Assembly (NCBI GenBank): GCA_036379455.1
Contig: DASVGQ010000105.1
Coordinates: 1 to 33,037, forward strand
Direction of reading: 5' to 3'
Length of the DNA: 33,037 bases
Origin: SCRT01 sp036379455
GTDB taxonomy: Bacteria; Pseudomonadota; Gammaproteobacteria; Nevskiales; Nevskiaceae
The notes beneath the pieces are model-generated. The model did not search any database. It was given only the letters and a program-made list of their open reading frames with translations, and was not told the origin of the DNA. How positions within the stretch are numbered: position 1 is the stretch's first letter; each line of letters opens with the position of its first letter. The position numbers and the translations under genes are program-made. Shown here one piece after another: positions 20,658 to 29,102 of this stretch.

Positions 20658-22156
20658 GCGTCATTCCTGGCCGTCTCGTTGATGAGGAATTGTGCCAGCA
20701 GCGGCACCGGACGCCCGCTCGCCGCCTTTCCCTGCCACGCGGTGCCGGCAATATCCAGATGCGCCCAACGCAGCTTGCGCGCGAAGCGGTGGAGGAAGCT
20801 CGCCGCAGTGATGGCCCCGGCCTCGCGGCCGCCGACGTTGGCAACATCGGCGAATTCACTCTTCAGCGCGCTTTGATAGGACTCCCACAGCGGCAGCTCC
20901 CACGCGCGGTCGCCGATCTGCTCGCCCGCCGCCAGCAGCCGGCGCGTGAGCCCGCCGTGGTTGCCGAACAGGCCGTGCGCCTCGTGCCCCAGCGCGATCA
21001 CGCAGGCGCCCGTGAGCGTCGCCACGTCGATGCACGCCTCGGGCTCGTAGTGGGCCCCGACCCAGGCCAGGGCGTCGCACAGGACGAGCCGCCCTTCAGC
21101 GTCGGTGTTCAGCACCTCAACGGTCAGCCCTGCCAGCGTCGTGATGACGTCGCCGGGTTTCAGCGCCTGGCCATCGGGCAGGTTCTCGGCGGCCGCCACG
21201 ACGCCGACGAGGTTGATCGGAAGCTCCAGCTGCGCCGCGGCGAGCAACGTGCCGAACACGGCCGCGCCCCCGCTCATGTCGAACTTCATCTCGTCCATTC
21301 TGGCGGGCGGCTTGAGGTCGATCCCGCCCGCGTCGAAGGTAATGCCCTTGCCGACCACCACGACGGGTTTTTCCGTCTTGGCCGCGTGGCGGTATTCCAT
21401 GACGATCATCCGCGGGGGCTGGCGGCTCCCAGCACTCACGGCCAGCAGGGCGTTCATGCCCAGCGCCCGCATTTGTTTCTCTTCCAGGATGCGCGTCGTG
21501 ATGGGGTAGTCGCGCGCCAGCTGCTCGGCGCGATCCGCGAGGAAGGCGGGCGTGCACACATTGGCGGGTGCATTCGCGAGGTCGCGCGCCAGCCGCACCC
21601 CGTTTGCGATCGCGCGGCCCCGCCGCATGCCGAGCTCGCCCGCCGGCAGGTCCGAGCGGCGCGGCACGGCGAAGGTGAGGCGTTCGATTCTGGGTGGAGT
21701 CAGCTCCCCGCGCGCCTGCTCCCCGCGCACCGCGTCGAAGCGGTATAACGCCTCTTCAGTGGCGATCACCGCCTGTTGCAGGTTCCAGATGAAGTCCCGC
21801 CCCTTGATCTGGAGATGCGTGAGGTAATTCACCGCATCGATGGAGCCGGTGTCGGCCAGCGCGCGGGCGGCGGTACGCAGCGCACGTCGAAAGCCAGCCT
21901 CGTCGAGCTCGCGCTCGCGGCCCAGCCCTACCAGCATGACGCGATCCGCGAAGATCCCGGGAACCTGGTGGAGGACCAGCGTCTTGTCGGCCTTGCCGTC
22001 CATGTCACCCCGGCGCATGATCGATGAGACAAGCCTGCCGCTGAGCCGATCGATGATCTGCGCTTCAGGGCTCGGGCTGCGGCGGTCGAACACGCCAACA
22101 ACGACGCAGGCGACGCGTTGCTTGTCGGGGTTTCCGCTCTTCACGAAATATTGCAT
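20654..22156 (-). CDS. pepA: Leucyl aminopeptidase PepA (M17)
   Basis: Hexameric dimetal aminopeptidase of the cytoplasm that removes N-terminal residues; in E. coli it also binds DNA in Xer recombination and carAB regulation. The 500-residue product has an N-terminal macro-like domain and the M17 catalytic domain with VVGKGITFDAGGIDLKP and the family signature NTDAEGRLVL (Asn near 350). Length matches E. coli PepA (503). ATG 22156 begins MQYFVKSGNPDKQRVACVVV, the normal start; the frame stays open to 22333, but the extra 59 residues are basic and serine-rich and lie over the divergent promoter region. First gene of the pepA-holC-lipoprotein-valS operon, divergent from lptF. Confidence 0.97.
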   Translation of the reverse strand: MQYFVKSGNPDKQRVACVVVGVFDRRSPSPEAQIIDRLSGRLVSSIMRRGDMDGKADKTLVLHQVPGIFADRVMLVGLGRERELDEAGFRRALRTAARALADTGSIDAVNYLTHLQIKGRDFIWNLQQAVIATEEALYRFDAVRGEQARGELTPPRIERLTFAVPRRSDLPAGELGMRRGRAIANGVRLARDLANAPANVCTPAFLADRAEQLARDYPITTRILEEKQMRALGMNALLAVSAGSRQPPRMIVMEYRHAAKTEKPVVVVGKGITFDAGGIDLKPPARMDEMKFDMSGGAAVFGTLLAAAQLELPINLVGVVAAAENLPDGQALKPGDVITTLAGLTVEVLNTDAEGRLVLCDALAWVGAHYEPEACIDVATLTGACVIALGHEAHGLFGNHGGLTRRLLAAGEQIGDRAWELPLWESYQSALKSEFADVANVGGREAGAITAASFLHRFARKLRWAHLDIAGTAWQGKAASGRPVPLLAQFLINETARNDA

Positions 22157-22379
22157 CTGGGTCGAACCCCTGGCTGTTCTGGATACGGATGACCGACACG
22201 TACATTTCTGCGGCCGCGCGGCGGCGGCCTCGCAGGACGGCAATCGTGGGGTTCTGCCGCGGATCGGGGGTGCAGCCCGCGAATTGTAATGCAAGGCACG
22301 TATTCCATGACCCGGAAGGCCTGATGCCGGCAAGGATGCTTGGCGAGGCGCCCAGCGCCCGTGACGGGGAACGCAGGCC

Positions 22380-23483
22380 GTGATCCTGTCGCGTTATCTG
22401 CTTCGCGAGGTGCTCGCGACGTGGCTGGCGATCACTTTCGTGCTTCTTGCCATCCTGATCGCTTCACGATTTGCCAGCGCCCTGAATTTTGCCGCCAAGG
22501 GCGCTATTCCGAAGGACCTGCTGCTGAGCATCGTCGGCCTGTCGAGCCTGAGATATCTCGTCATCCTGATGCCGGTGTCGCTGCTGCTCGCGATCCTGCG
22601 TTCACTGGGCCGCATGTACAGCGAAAACGAGATGGCGGCGATGGCCGGCTGCGGAGTCGGCCCGCTGAGGATCTACCGCCCCGTCATGCTGTTCGCCGTG
22701 TTGGTCGCGATATTGACGGCGATCCTGGCGCTGCAGGTTGGTCCGTGGGCCGGCCGGCAGGCCGATTATCTGTTGCGGAATTCGCAGCGGCTGCTGCGTT
22801 CGGGACCATTCGATCCCGGTCAGTTCAAGCTCCTGCCGAACGATCGGGCGGTTTTCTATACGTCGAAGCTGAGCGCCGACGGCACGCAGCTCGGCGACGT
22901 ATTCGCACAGACGGAGGCGCGAGACGGCGTGACCGACACCGTCGTGGCACGCAGCGGTGATCAGCATCTCGATGCTGCCACCGGCGTGCGGCAGATCACC
23001 CTGCACGACGGCTATCGTTACCTTGGGCAAGCCGGCCACGCGGGCTATGACGTCGTGCGTTTCAAGCAGCTGCAGATGCGGATTCTCCCGTCTCCGCTGG
23101 TGTCACCGGCGGTCAGCCATCAGTTCAAGACGACGTCGGCACTGCTGGCCGCTCACGATCCTGTCGACCAGGCTGAACTCCAGGCGCGCATGGCGCTGCC
23201 CTTGTCGGTGTTGATTCTCGCACTGCTGGCGATTCCCCTTTCCCACCTGCGACCGCGTCAGGGGCACTACAGCAAGATCGTGCTGGGGATGATCATCTAC
23301 CTGCTGTACGCCAATCTTGTCAGCGTCGCGCAGAAATGGATCGGGAAGGGCGAACTCAGCCCCGATCTCGGGTTGTGGTGGATCCACGCCATCGTGCTGG
23401 CCGGCGCGCTCGGCCTCATCGCGGTGCGCGGCGGCTGGTTGCGCCGCCGTCACTTGCGGCCGCTGATCGCGACCGCGGCATAG
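22380..23483 (+). CDS. lptF: LPS export ABC transporter permease LptF
   Basis: Inner-membrane permease of the LptB2FG transporter that extracts lipopolysaccharide and passes it to LptC. The 367-residue product has the YjgP/YjgQ layout: N-terminal transmembrane segments (about 12-30, 54-78, 98-120), a periplasmic beta-jellyroll region (about 125-260) and three C-terminal transmembrane segments. MILSRYLLREVLATWLAITFVLL is the family start. Initiation is GTG at 22380; the purine-rich stretch GACGGGGAACGCAGG lies just upstream. Length matches E. coli LptF (366). lptG follows 9 nt after. It is divergent from pepA, the arrangement seen in E. coli and Pseudomonas. Confidence 0.95.
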   Translation: MILSRYLLREVLATWLAITFVLLAILIASRFASALNFAAKGAIPKDLLLSIVGLSSLRYLVILMPVSLLLAILRSLGRMYSENEMAAMAGCGVGPLRIYRPVMLFAVLVAILTAILALQVGPWAGRQADYLLRNSQRLLRSGPFDPGQFKLLPNDRAVFYTSKLSADGTQLGDVFAQTEARDGVTDTVVARSGDQHLDAATGVRQITLHDGYRYLGQAGHAGYDVVRFKQLQMRILPSPLVSPAVSHQFKTTSALLAAHDPVDQAELQARMALPLSVLILALLAIPLSHLRPRQGHYSKIVLGMIIYLLYANLVSVAQKWIGKGELSPDLGLWWIHAIVLAGALGLIAVRGGWLRRRHLRPLIATAA

Positions 23484-23492
23484 AGCGAAGGC

Positions 23493-24545
23493 ATGGCGCG
23501 CATCGACCGCTACCTGGTCCGCAACGTGTTCGCAATGAGCGCGCTTTCTGGCTTCGTCCTCGTGTCGATGTACACCTTCGTCGTGCTGGTCGCGGACATG
23601 GGAAGGCTGGGCACCGACGGCTTCAGCGTGCGGCAGCTGCTCAGCTATGCGGCACTTTCGATTCCCGGCAATACCTACATCCTGTTGCCGGTGATCGCCT
23701 TGCTCGGAACGTTGCTCGGCCTCGGCCACCTGGCGCACCACAATGAGCTGCTCGTCGTGCGGTCGACGGGAGCGTCGTGGTGGCGTGTGGCGGCGACCGT
23801 GGTCGTCGGTGGAATCGGGCTGGCACTGCTGGGATTCGTGCTCGGCAACTGGCTGGCCCCGGCCGGACAGCACATGGCCGATGAGATCCGGCAGGGGCGT
23901 CCAGCGTCGCTCGGCCAGCTGCACTGGCTGCGCGACGGCGACGACGTCGTGCGGATCGGGGGCCTGCGCGGCACCGATGACATCGAGAATCTCAGCGTCT
24001 ACGCGCAGGCGCCGGACCACCAGCTTACCGGCATCCTCTCGGCTCGCAGCGGGCACTACGCCGACGGGCAGTGGCAGCTGCAAGACGTCACGCAGACCGT
24101 ATTCGGCGCCGACGGCGTACGCGTGGAGCATCACGCGCACGAGGTGTGGCGCAGCGGCGTCACGCCCAACGTCCTCAAGCTGTTCGTGCTCGAGAACGGC
24201 GACCTGTCCGTCTGGGGGCTCGGCAACCTCATCGGCTACCTGCACCACAACGCGCTCAGCGCCCAGAAGTACGAAATCCTCCTGTGGCGCAAGCTCGTCG
24301 AACCGTTCTCCGTGCTTGCGATGATGCTGCTCGCGGTGCCGTTTGCCGTCGCGCCTAAGCTGCGCAGCTCCGGCGTCGGCCAACGCCTGCTGATCGGTGT
24401 CGTGATCGGCATCGGTTTCTACATTCTCGACAAGGTCGCGGTCAGCCTCGCAGGCGTCTATGACTGGCCCGCCGCGCTGTCAGCGGCGGCGCCCACGTTT
24501 CTGCTCGCGCTCATCGGCGCGTGGCGGCTGTCGCGACTACGCTGA
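23493..24545 (+). CDS. lptG: LPS export ABC transporter permease LptG
   Basis: Partner permease of LptF in LptB2FG. The 350-residue product shows the same pattern: N-terminal membrane helices (about 12-35, 60-80, 98-122), a periplasmic domain (about 125-265) and three C-terminal helices ending near 345. It begins MARIDRYLVRNVFAMSALSGFVLV with GAAGGC just before the ATG. Length is near E. coli LptG (360). Its last 9 nt overlap the 3' end of the convergent RDD gene. Assigned LptG rather than a second LptF from position and the IDRYL start. Confidence 0.95.
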   Translation: MARIDRYLVRNVFAMSALSGFVLVSMYTFVVLVADMGRLGTDGFSVRQLLSYAALSIPGNTYILLPVIALLGTLLGLGHLAHHNELLVVRSTGASWWRVAATVVVGGIGLALLGFVLGNWLAPAGQHMADEIRQGRPASLGQLHWLRDGDDVVRIGGLRGTDDIENLSVYAQAPDHQLTGILSARSGHYADGQWQLQDVTQTVFGADGVRVEHHAHEVWRSGVTPNVLKLFVLENGDLSVWGLGNLIGYLHHNALSAQKYEILLWRKLVEPFSVLAMMLLAVPFAVAPKLRSSGVGQRLLIGVVIGIGFYILDKVAVSLAGVYDWPAALSAAAPTFLLALIGAWRLSRLR

Positions 24546-25094
24546 AACCTGCGGTGGACGAGGGGGCGTGCCTGTCGTTTCGCGCGGCAACCTGATGACG
24601 CGGCTCCCGGTCACGCGATCCAGCGGCGTCAGCCGCATCGGATCCAGCCGGCTCCACAGGACAGCCAGGGGCAGCGCCGCCAGGCAGATCCATGCCGTCG
24701 GCTCGACCCATGCGTGGGCTGAGCGGACGGCAGGCGCGAACAGCAGTAGCGGCGCAAGGCTCAGCGTCCAGAGCACCAGCATGGCCGTGTAGCGCGCAGT
24801 CGCGATTGGCCAGCGCAACGGTCGACCGTCGATACGCAGCACGCGCAGGCGCCAGGCTTTCATGCCGATCGTCTGTCCTCCGTGGGTCCACGACAGTCCG
24901 AAGTACAGCAGCCCGATGAGGAAGAACCATGCGCGCAGCAAGTGGTGCCAGCGCCCGCCGTCGGCGATGTGCAGCGCTTCCTGGAAGAAGCTGGCGAGCA
25001 GCGCGCCGACCAGCCACATCGCGACCAGCAGCAGCGCGTCATAGGCCGCCGCCGCCCAGCGCCGCGAAATGGCCGCAGGCATCACGGGGGGCAT
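24537..25094 (-). CDS. RDD family membrane protein
   Basis: 185-residue inner-membrane protein of the RDD family, whose function is mostly unknown (some members are linked to ion transport). It shows three hydrophobic stretches (about 17-36, 50-68, 106-136) and the family features ISRRWAAAAYDALLL near the start and WTHGGQTIGMKAWRLRVLRIDG after the second helix. The frame runs to 25313, but that extension is Arg/Ala-rich and lies over the rpsF promoter; ATG 25094 or 25082 (MPAAISRRW) are the sensible starts. The RDD motif itself reads as RRW/YDA here. It converges on lptG with a 9-bp overlap and is divergent from rpsF. Confidence 0.82.
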   Translation of the reverse strand: MPPVMPAAISRRWAAAAYDALLLVAMWLVGALLASFFQEALHIADGGRWHHLLRAWFFLIGLLYFGLSWTHGGQTIGMKAWRLRVLRIDGRPLRWPIATARYTAMLVLWTLSLAPLLLFAPAVRSAHAWVEPTAWICLAALPLAVLWSRLDPMRLTPLDRVTGSRVIRLPRETTGTPPRPPQVSA

Positions 25095-25198
25095 CGTGCG
25101 CAACGCCTGCGCACGCCGCCTGTGCTTTCCCGTTGGATCGTCGGGCGTCTTGTGGATGTCGGCGACGGCGTGCCTTCGCCCAGCCTCGCGCGCCGTCT

Positions 25199-25228
25199 TT
25201 GCCTTGCGGGCGCCGGTGCCACTAGAAT
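25199..25228 (+). promoter_or_regulatory. Probable promoter of rpsF-rpsR-rplI
   Basis: TTGCCT (25199-25204), an 18-nt spacer and TAGAAT (25223-25228), a 4/6 and 5/6 match to sigma-70 consensus. Transcription would start about 90 nt before rpsF. Reading is by eye. Confidence 0.5.
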
Positions 25229-25327
25229 GCGCGCGGCGGACGCGAGGCGTCCGCATTTTCCCTGTTCTACCGCCGGCGCGCGGAGAACTGTCATGGCGAG
25301 GATTCGCCGACAACCACAGGAGATCTC

Positions 25328-25783
25328 ATGCGTCATTATGAAATGGTGATCATGGTGCACCCCGATCAGAGCGAGCAGGTGCCCGCCATGATCGAACGCT
25401 ATCGCGGCCTCGTCGAGGGTGCCGGCGGCAAGGTCCACCGCGTCGAGGACTGGGGACGGCGGCAGCTTGCTTACGTCATCGCGAAGGTGCGCAAGGCCCA
25501 TTACTTCCTCATGAACATCGAGTGCGACGGCAAGACGCTGCGTGAGCTCGAGGAGGCCTTCCGTTTCAACGATGCGGTCATCCGCAAACTCGTGATCCAG
25601 ACGGACAAAGCGGAGACCGGGCAGTCGCCGCTGTTCAAGGCTCCGGAGGACAAGGACCACAAGAGTCACGACGACAACAACGAGCATCATTCGCGCCATC
25701 GCGCTGACGGCGACAGCGACGAGGGTTCCGATGACGACGCGCACGACGAGGATTCCCACGCGTCGTCCACCGAGGAGGCTTGA
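25328..25783 (+). CDS. rpsF: 30S ribosomal protein S6 with long acidic, His-rich tail
   Basis: Small-subunit protein that pairs with S18 on the platform of the 30S. Residues 1-104 are a standard S6 core (MRHYEMVIMVHPDQSEQVPAMIERY, WGRRQLAYVIAKVRKAHYFLMNIE, FRFNDAVIRKLVI). Residues 105-151 form a low-complexity tail of 47 residues with many Asp/Glu and seven His. E. coli S6 (131 residues) has a shorter acidic tail that RimK lengthens with glutamate; the ending here is EEA, not Glu-Glu. The start is ATG 25328 with AGGAG 7 nt upstream. rpsR follows 3 nt after the stop. priB, found between these genes in enterics, is absent. Confidence 0.97.
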   Translation: MRHYEMVIMVHPDQSEQVPAMIERYRGLVEGAGGKVHRVEDWGRRQLAYVIAKVRKAHYFLMNIECDGKTLRELEEAFRFNDAVIRKLVIQTDKAETGQSPLFKAPEDKDHKSHDDNNEHHSRHRADGDSDEGSDDDAHDEDSHASSTEEA

Positions 25784-25786
25784 GCT

Positions 25787-26011
25787 ATGGCACGCTATTT
25801 CCGCCGGCGCCGCACCTGCCGCTTCACCGCCGAGGGCATCCAGGTTGATTACAAGGACGTGGCGATGCTCAAGCAGTTCATCGGCGACAACGGCAAGATC
25901 ATCCCGTGCCGCATCACCGGCACGCACGCGCGCTACCAGCGCCAGCTGTCGCGCGCCATCAAACGCGCGCGCTTCCTGGCGCTGCTGCCTTACACCGACC
26001 GCCACGAGTGA
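25787..26011 (+). CDS. rpsR: 30S ribosomal protein S18
   Basis: 74-residue S18, partner of S6 on the 30S platform. It shows the whole family sequence: MARYFRRRRTCRFTAEGIQVDYKDVAMLKQFI, KIIPCRITGTHARYQRQLSRAIKRARFLALLPY. Length equals E. coli S18 (75) within one residue. It lies 3 nt after rpsF and 12 nt before rplI. Confidence 0.98.
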   Translation: MARYFRRRRTCRFTAEGIQVDYKDVAMLKQFIGDNGKIIPCRITGTHARYQRQLSRAIKRARFLALLPYTDRHE

Positions 26012-26023
26012 CGGGAGGAAATC

Positions 26024-26476
26024 ATGGAATTGATCCTTCTTGAGAAAGTGAAGCATCTCGGCGATCTGGGTGACACTGTGAAGGTACGGCCGGGCTTCGG
26101 GCGCAACTATCTTCTGCCGCACGGCAAGGCGCTGACCGCCACGGCCGCGAACCGCAAGATCTTCGACGAACGCCGCGCGGAGCTCGTCAAGCATGCGCAG
26201 GACTCGCTCGCCGCGGCGAAGATGCGCGCTGAAAAGCTGGCCGATGCCACCATCACCGTGCGCGTCCTCGCCAGCGACGAAGGCAAGCTGTACGGATCCG
26301 TCGGTCCGGGCGAAGTGGTCCACGCGGCGGCGGCCCAGGGCTTCGACGTGCACAAGAGCGAGATCGATCTGCCCGAAGGTTCCGCACACGCGGTCGGCAG
26401 CTATCCCGCGGTGGTGCACCTGCACAGCGAGGTGGACGTCAACTGGACGATCGTCGTCGAGGCCGAGGCGCGTTGA
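26024..26476 (+). CDS. rplI: 50S ribosomal protein L9
   Basis: Large-subunit protein with two globular domains joined by a long helix, affecting frame maintenance. The 150-residue product starts MELILLEKVKHLGDLGDTVKVRPGFGRNYLLPHGKA (N-domain), followed by a charged helix (about 48-75) and the C-domain with GKLYGSVGPGEV. Same length as E. coli L9 (149). The Shine-Dalgarno GGGAGGAAA is strong. Last gene of the rpsF-rpsR-rplI unit, with a terminator starting 25 nt after the stop. Confidence 0.98.
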   Translation: MELILLEKVKHLGDLGDTVKVRPGFGRNYLLPHGKALTATAANRKIFDERRAELVKHAQDSLAAAKMRAEKLADATITVRVLASDEGKLYGSVGPGEVVHAAAAQGFDVHKSEIDLPEGSAHAVGSYPAVVHLHSEVDVNWTIVVEAEAR

Positions 26477-26500
26477 GCCGCGCGGTCCGGGACGTTGACC

Positions 26501-26534
26501 AGAATCGACCCGCCGCGTGCGGGTCGATTCTTTT
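26501..26534 (+). terminator. Strong intrinsic terminator after rplI
   Basis: A 13-bp perfect stem, AGAATCGACCCGC (26501-26513) with GCGGGTCGATTCT (26519-26531), closes a 5-nt loop CGCGT and runs into TTTT (26531-26534). It would end the ribosomal-protein transcript before dnaB. Confidence 0.88.
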
Positions 26535-26562
26535 GCGGGAACGCCGCGCGCGGCGTTCCCGC
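26535..26562. repeat. 28-bp perfect palindrome between rplI terminator and dnaB
   Basis: GCGGGAACGCCGCG (26535-26548) is followed without a gap by its exact reverse complement (26549-26562). It starts right after the rplI terminator and ends 27 bp before the dnaB ATG. There is no T-run, so a second terminator is unlikely; a protein-binding dyad or a hairpin in the dnaB leader are possible. Confidence 0.8.
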
Positions 26563-26589
26563 CTGCCGCGCTTCGTTTAGCATCGCCGC

Positions 26590-27978
26590 ATGCCCTCCGC
26601 CACCACCCTCCGCCAGCCGCCGCATTCGCTCGAAGCCGAGCAGTCGGTCCTCGGCGGGCTGATGCTCGACAACCAGGCGTGGTACGAGATCGCCGACCGG
26701 TTGGTCGAAGAGGATTTCTACACCGAGCAGCACCGGTTGATCTTCCGCTCGATCGCGACGCTCATGCAGGCGTCGCAACCCTGCGATTTCGTGACGCTGT
26801 CGGAACGCCTGCGGGAGTCTGGACAACTCGAGACGGCGGGCGGCATCGCCTATCTCGGCAACCTTGCCGCGGACACGCCGGGCGCCGCGAACATCCGCGC
26901 CTATGCAGAAATCGTGCGGGAACGCTCCATCCTGCGCACGCTCATCGCCACCGGCCACCACATCGCGGCGCTCGGCTTCGAGCCCGATGGCCGCAGCTAT
27001 GACACGCTGGTGGACATCGCCGAGCAATCGGTCTTCCGCATCCGCGAGCGCGGTGAGCGCATCCGCAGCGGCTATCACGAAATGCCGGTGCTGGTCGCGG
27101 CCATCGAGAACAAACTCGAGCAGCTACGCCGCGATCCCTCGAGCTTCGACGGACTGCCGACTGGCTTCGTCGGCTTCGACAAGCTGACCACGGGCATGCA
27201 CGCGGGCGATCTGCTCATCATCGCCGGGCGCCCCGGCATGGGCAAGACAAGCTTCGCGATGAACATCGCCGAGAACGTCGCGATCTACCAGAACCAGCCG
27301 GTACTGGTGTTCTCCATGGAGATGTCCGCCGAGCAGCTGGCGATGCGCATCCTGTCTTCGTACGGCCGCATCGACCAGCAGCGCCTGCGGCGCAGCGAGC
27401 TCACCGACAACGAGTGGAGCAGCCTCGCATCGACCGGGGGCCTGTTGCGCAAGGCGCCGCTGTACATCGACGAGACCGGTGCGCTGTCGCCCAACGAACT
27501 GCGCGCGCGGGCGCGGCGCATCGCGGCGCGGCGCGGAGTGCGGCTCATCATCGTCGACTACATCCAGCTCATGCAGGTGCCCAACACGCGCGAGAACCGC
27601 ACCAACGAGGTGTCGGAGATTTCTCGCAACCTCAAGGCCTTGGCCAAGGAGCTGAAGATCCCGATCATCGCCATCTCGCAGCTCTCGCGCGGCGTGGAGG
27701 CACGTGACAACAAGCGTCCGCGCATGTCCGACCTGCGCGAGTCCGGCAGCATCGAACAGGACGCGGACCTCGTGGCCTTCGTCTACCGCGACGAGTACTA
27801 CACGCGTGAGCAGTGCACCGAACCCGGAGTCGCCGAGATCATCATCGCCAAACACCGCAATGGTCCGACGGGAACCTTCAAGACGCGCTTCGTCGGCGAA
27901 TACACGCGTTTCGACGACATCCTGCCAACCGAACGGCGCGACTTCGACCCCGACCAGCGCTTCGCGCCGCCCGCGTGA
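26590..27978 (+). CDS. dnaB: Replicative DNA helicase DnaB
   Basis: Hexameric ATP-driven helicase that unwinds the replication fork and recruits primase. The 462-residue product has the N-terminal domain (HSLEAEQSVLGGLMLDNQAWYEIADRL), a linker, and the RecA-like C-terminal domain starting at TGFVGFDKLTTGMHAGDLLIIAGRPGMGKT, with Walker A GRPGMGKT at 213-220, then the DYIQLM Walker B and SQLSRGVEARDNKRP. Length matches E. coli (471). No intein is inserted at the Walker A or other usual site. The ATG at 26590 has no recognisable Shine-Dalgarno. Its stop overlaps the alr start. Confidence 0.98.
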   Translation: MPSATTLRQPPHSLEAEQSVLGGLMLDNQAWYEIADRLVEEDFYTEQHRLIFRSIATLMQASQPCDFVTLSERLRESGQLETAGGIAYLGNLAADTPGAANIRAYAEIVRERSILRTLIATGHHIAALGFEPDGRSYDTLVDIAEQSVFRIRERGERIRSGYHEMPVLVAAIENKLEQLRRDPSSFDGLPTGFVGFDKLTTGMHAGDLLIIAGRPGMGKTSFAMNIAENVAIYQNQPVLVFSMEMSAEQLAMRILSSYGRIDQQRLRRSELTDNEWSSLASTGGLLRKAPLYIDETGALSPNELRARARRIAARRGVRLIIVDYIQLMQVPNTRENRTNEVSEISRNLKALAKELKIPIIAISQLSRGVEARDNKRPRMSDLRESGSIEQDADLVAFVYRDEYYTREQCTEPGVAEIIIAKHRNGPTGTFKTRFVGEYTRFDDILPTERRDFDPDQRFAPPA

Positions 27979-29102
27979 ACGCGGAAGCGACGGTCGCGCG
28001 CGTTACGGCGTGCATTGATCTCGATGCGTTGCGGCACAACCTGGCGCGCATGAGAGCCTGCGCGCCGGCCGCGCGGGTCATCGGTGCGGTGAAGGCCAAC
28101 GCCTACGGCCACGGCGCGATTCCGGTGGCGCGCAGCCTGGCGGACGCGGGCATCGACGCGCTGGCCGTGGCGTGCCTGGAAGAAGCGCTGGCGCTGCGCG
28201 AGGCGCAGATCGCGGTCCCCGTCGTGTTGCTGGAAGGAGTGCTGTCGGCCGCCGAGGCGCGCTTGGCGGTGGACGAAAAGCTGCAGATCGTGGTGCATGC
28301 GGACTGGCAGCTGGAGCTGCTCGAGCGCGAGATCGGCGACGCGCCGGCGATGCTCTGGGTGATGCTGAACACCGGTATGAACCGCCTGGGCTTCGCGCCG
28401 GACGCCGCGCGTCGGGTGGCGAAGGCGATTGCCGACCGCGGCGCGTGGCGCTGCTGCGGGTGGATGACGCACCTCGCGTGCGCCGACGAGGTGGCGGCCC
28501 GCACCACGCTCGATCAGCAGGCGCGCTTCGAAGCGGCCACCGCCGGTCTGCCGGGCGCGCGATCGATGGCGAACTCGGCAGGCCTGATCGCTTGGCCGAA
28601 GACGCGCACCGGGTGGGTGCGGCCGGGAATCATGCTGTACGGCGCCAGCCCGTTCGCGGACCGGAGCGCGGCGGAGCTCGGCCTGCGTCCGGTCATGCGC
28701 CTGGAGAGCCGGTTGATCGCGATCCAGTCGGTCGGACCGGGCGAGCATGTGGGCTACGGCGCGACGTGGGCCGCCGAAAGGGCGACGCGGATCGGCATCG
28801 TCGCCGCCGGCTATGCCGACGGCATACCGCGCACGCTGCCGTCCGGCACGCCCGTGGCCGTGCGCGGGCACCGCGTGCCCACCGCCGGCCGCGTATCGAT
28901 GGACATGTTCGCAGTGGACCTCGGCGACCTAGCGGACGCCGAGGTCGGCGATGCGGTGCGCGTGTGGGGCGAAGGCGTGCCGGCGGAAGCGATGGCCGCG
29001 AGCATCGGCAGCATCGCCTACGAGCTTTTCTGCCGGCTTGGCCCGAGGGTGCGGCGCGTCTATCTGGACCAACGGGCGGAGCGACGGGAGAACGAATCGT
29101 GA
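27975..29102 (+). CDS. alr: Alanine racemase
   Basis: PLP enzyme that interconverts L- and D-alanine, supplying D-Ala for peptidoglycan. The 375-residue product has the PLP-lysine motif at Lys40 (in GAVKANAYGHG), the second catalytic base Tyr261 (in EHVGYGATW), and the substrate-pocket stretch MNTGMNRLGF-type sequence (MLNTGMNRLGF, 130-140). Length fits E. coli Alr (359). The GTG at 27975 is chosen because it overlaps the dnaB stop (GTGA) and begins at the family start; the frame stays open further upstream inside dnaB. Its own stop overlaps the radA start in the same way. dnaB-alr is a conserved gammaproteobacterial pair. Confidence 0.96.
   Translation: MNAEATVARVTACIDLDALRHNLARMRACAPAARVIGAVKANAYGHGAIPVARSLADAGIDALAVACLEEALALREAQIAVPVVLLEGVLSAAEARLAVDEKLQIVVHADWQLELLEREIGDAPAMLWVMLNTGMNRLGFAPDAARRVAKAIADRGAWRCCGWMTHLACADEVAARTTLDQQARFEAATAGLPGARSMANSAGLIAWPKTRTGWVRPGIMLYGASPFADRSAAELGLRPVMRLESRLIAIQSVGPGEHVGYGATWAAERATRIGIVAAGYADGIPRTLPSGTPVAVRGHRVPTAGRVSMDMFAVDLGDLADAEVGDAVRVWGEGVPAEAMAASIGSIAYELFCRLGPRVRRVYLDQRAERRENES

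Noticed and set aside
22281..22294. Possible divergent promoter for pepA and lptF around GAATTGTAATGCAA
   Set aside because: TGTAAT and its complement TACAAT resemble -10 boxes on both strands, but no fitting -35 was found for either, so no promoter was called.
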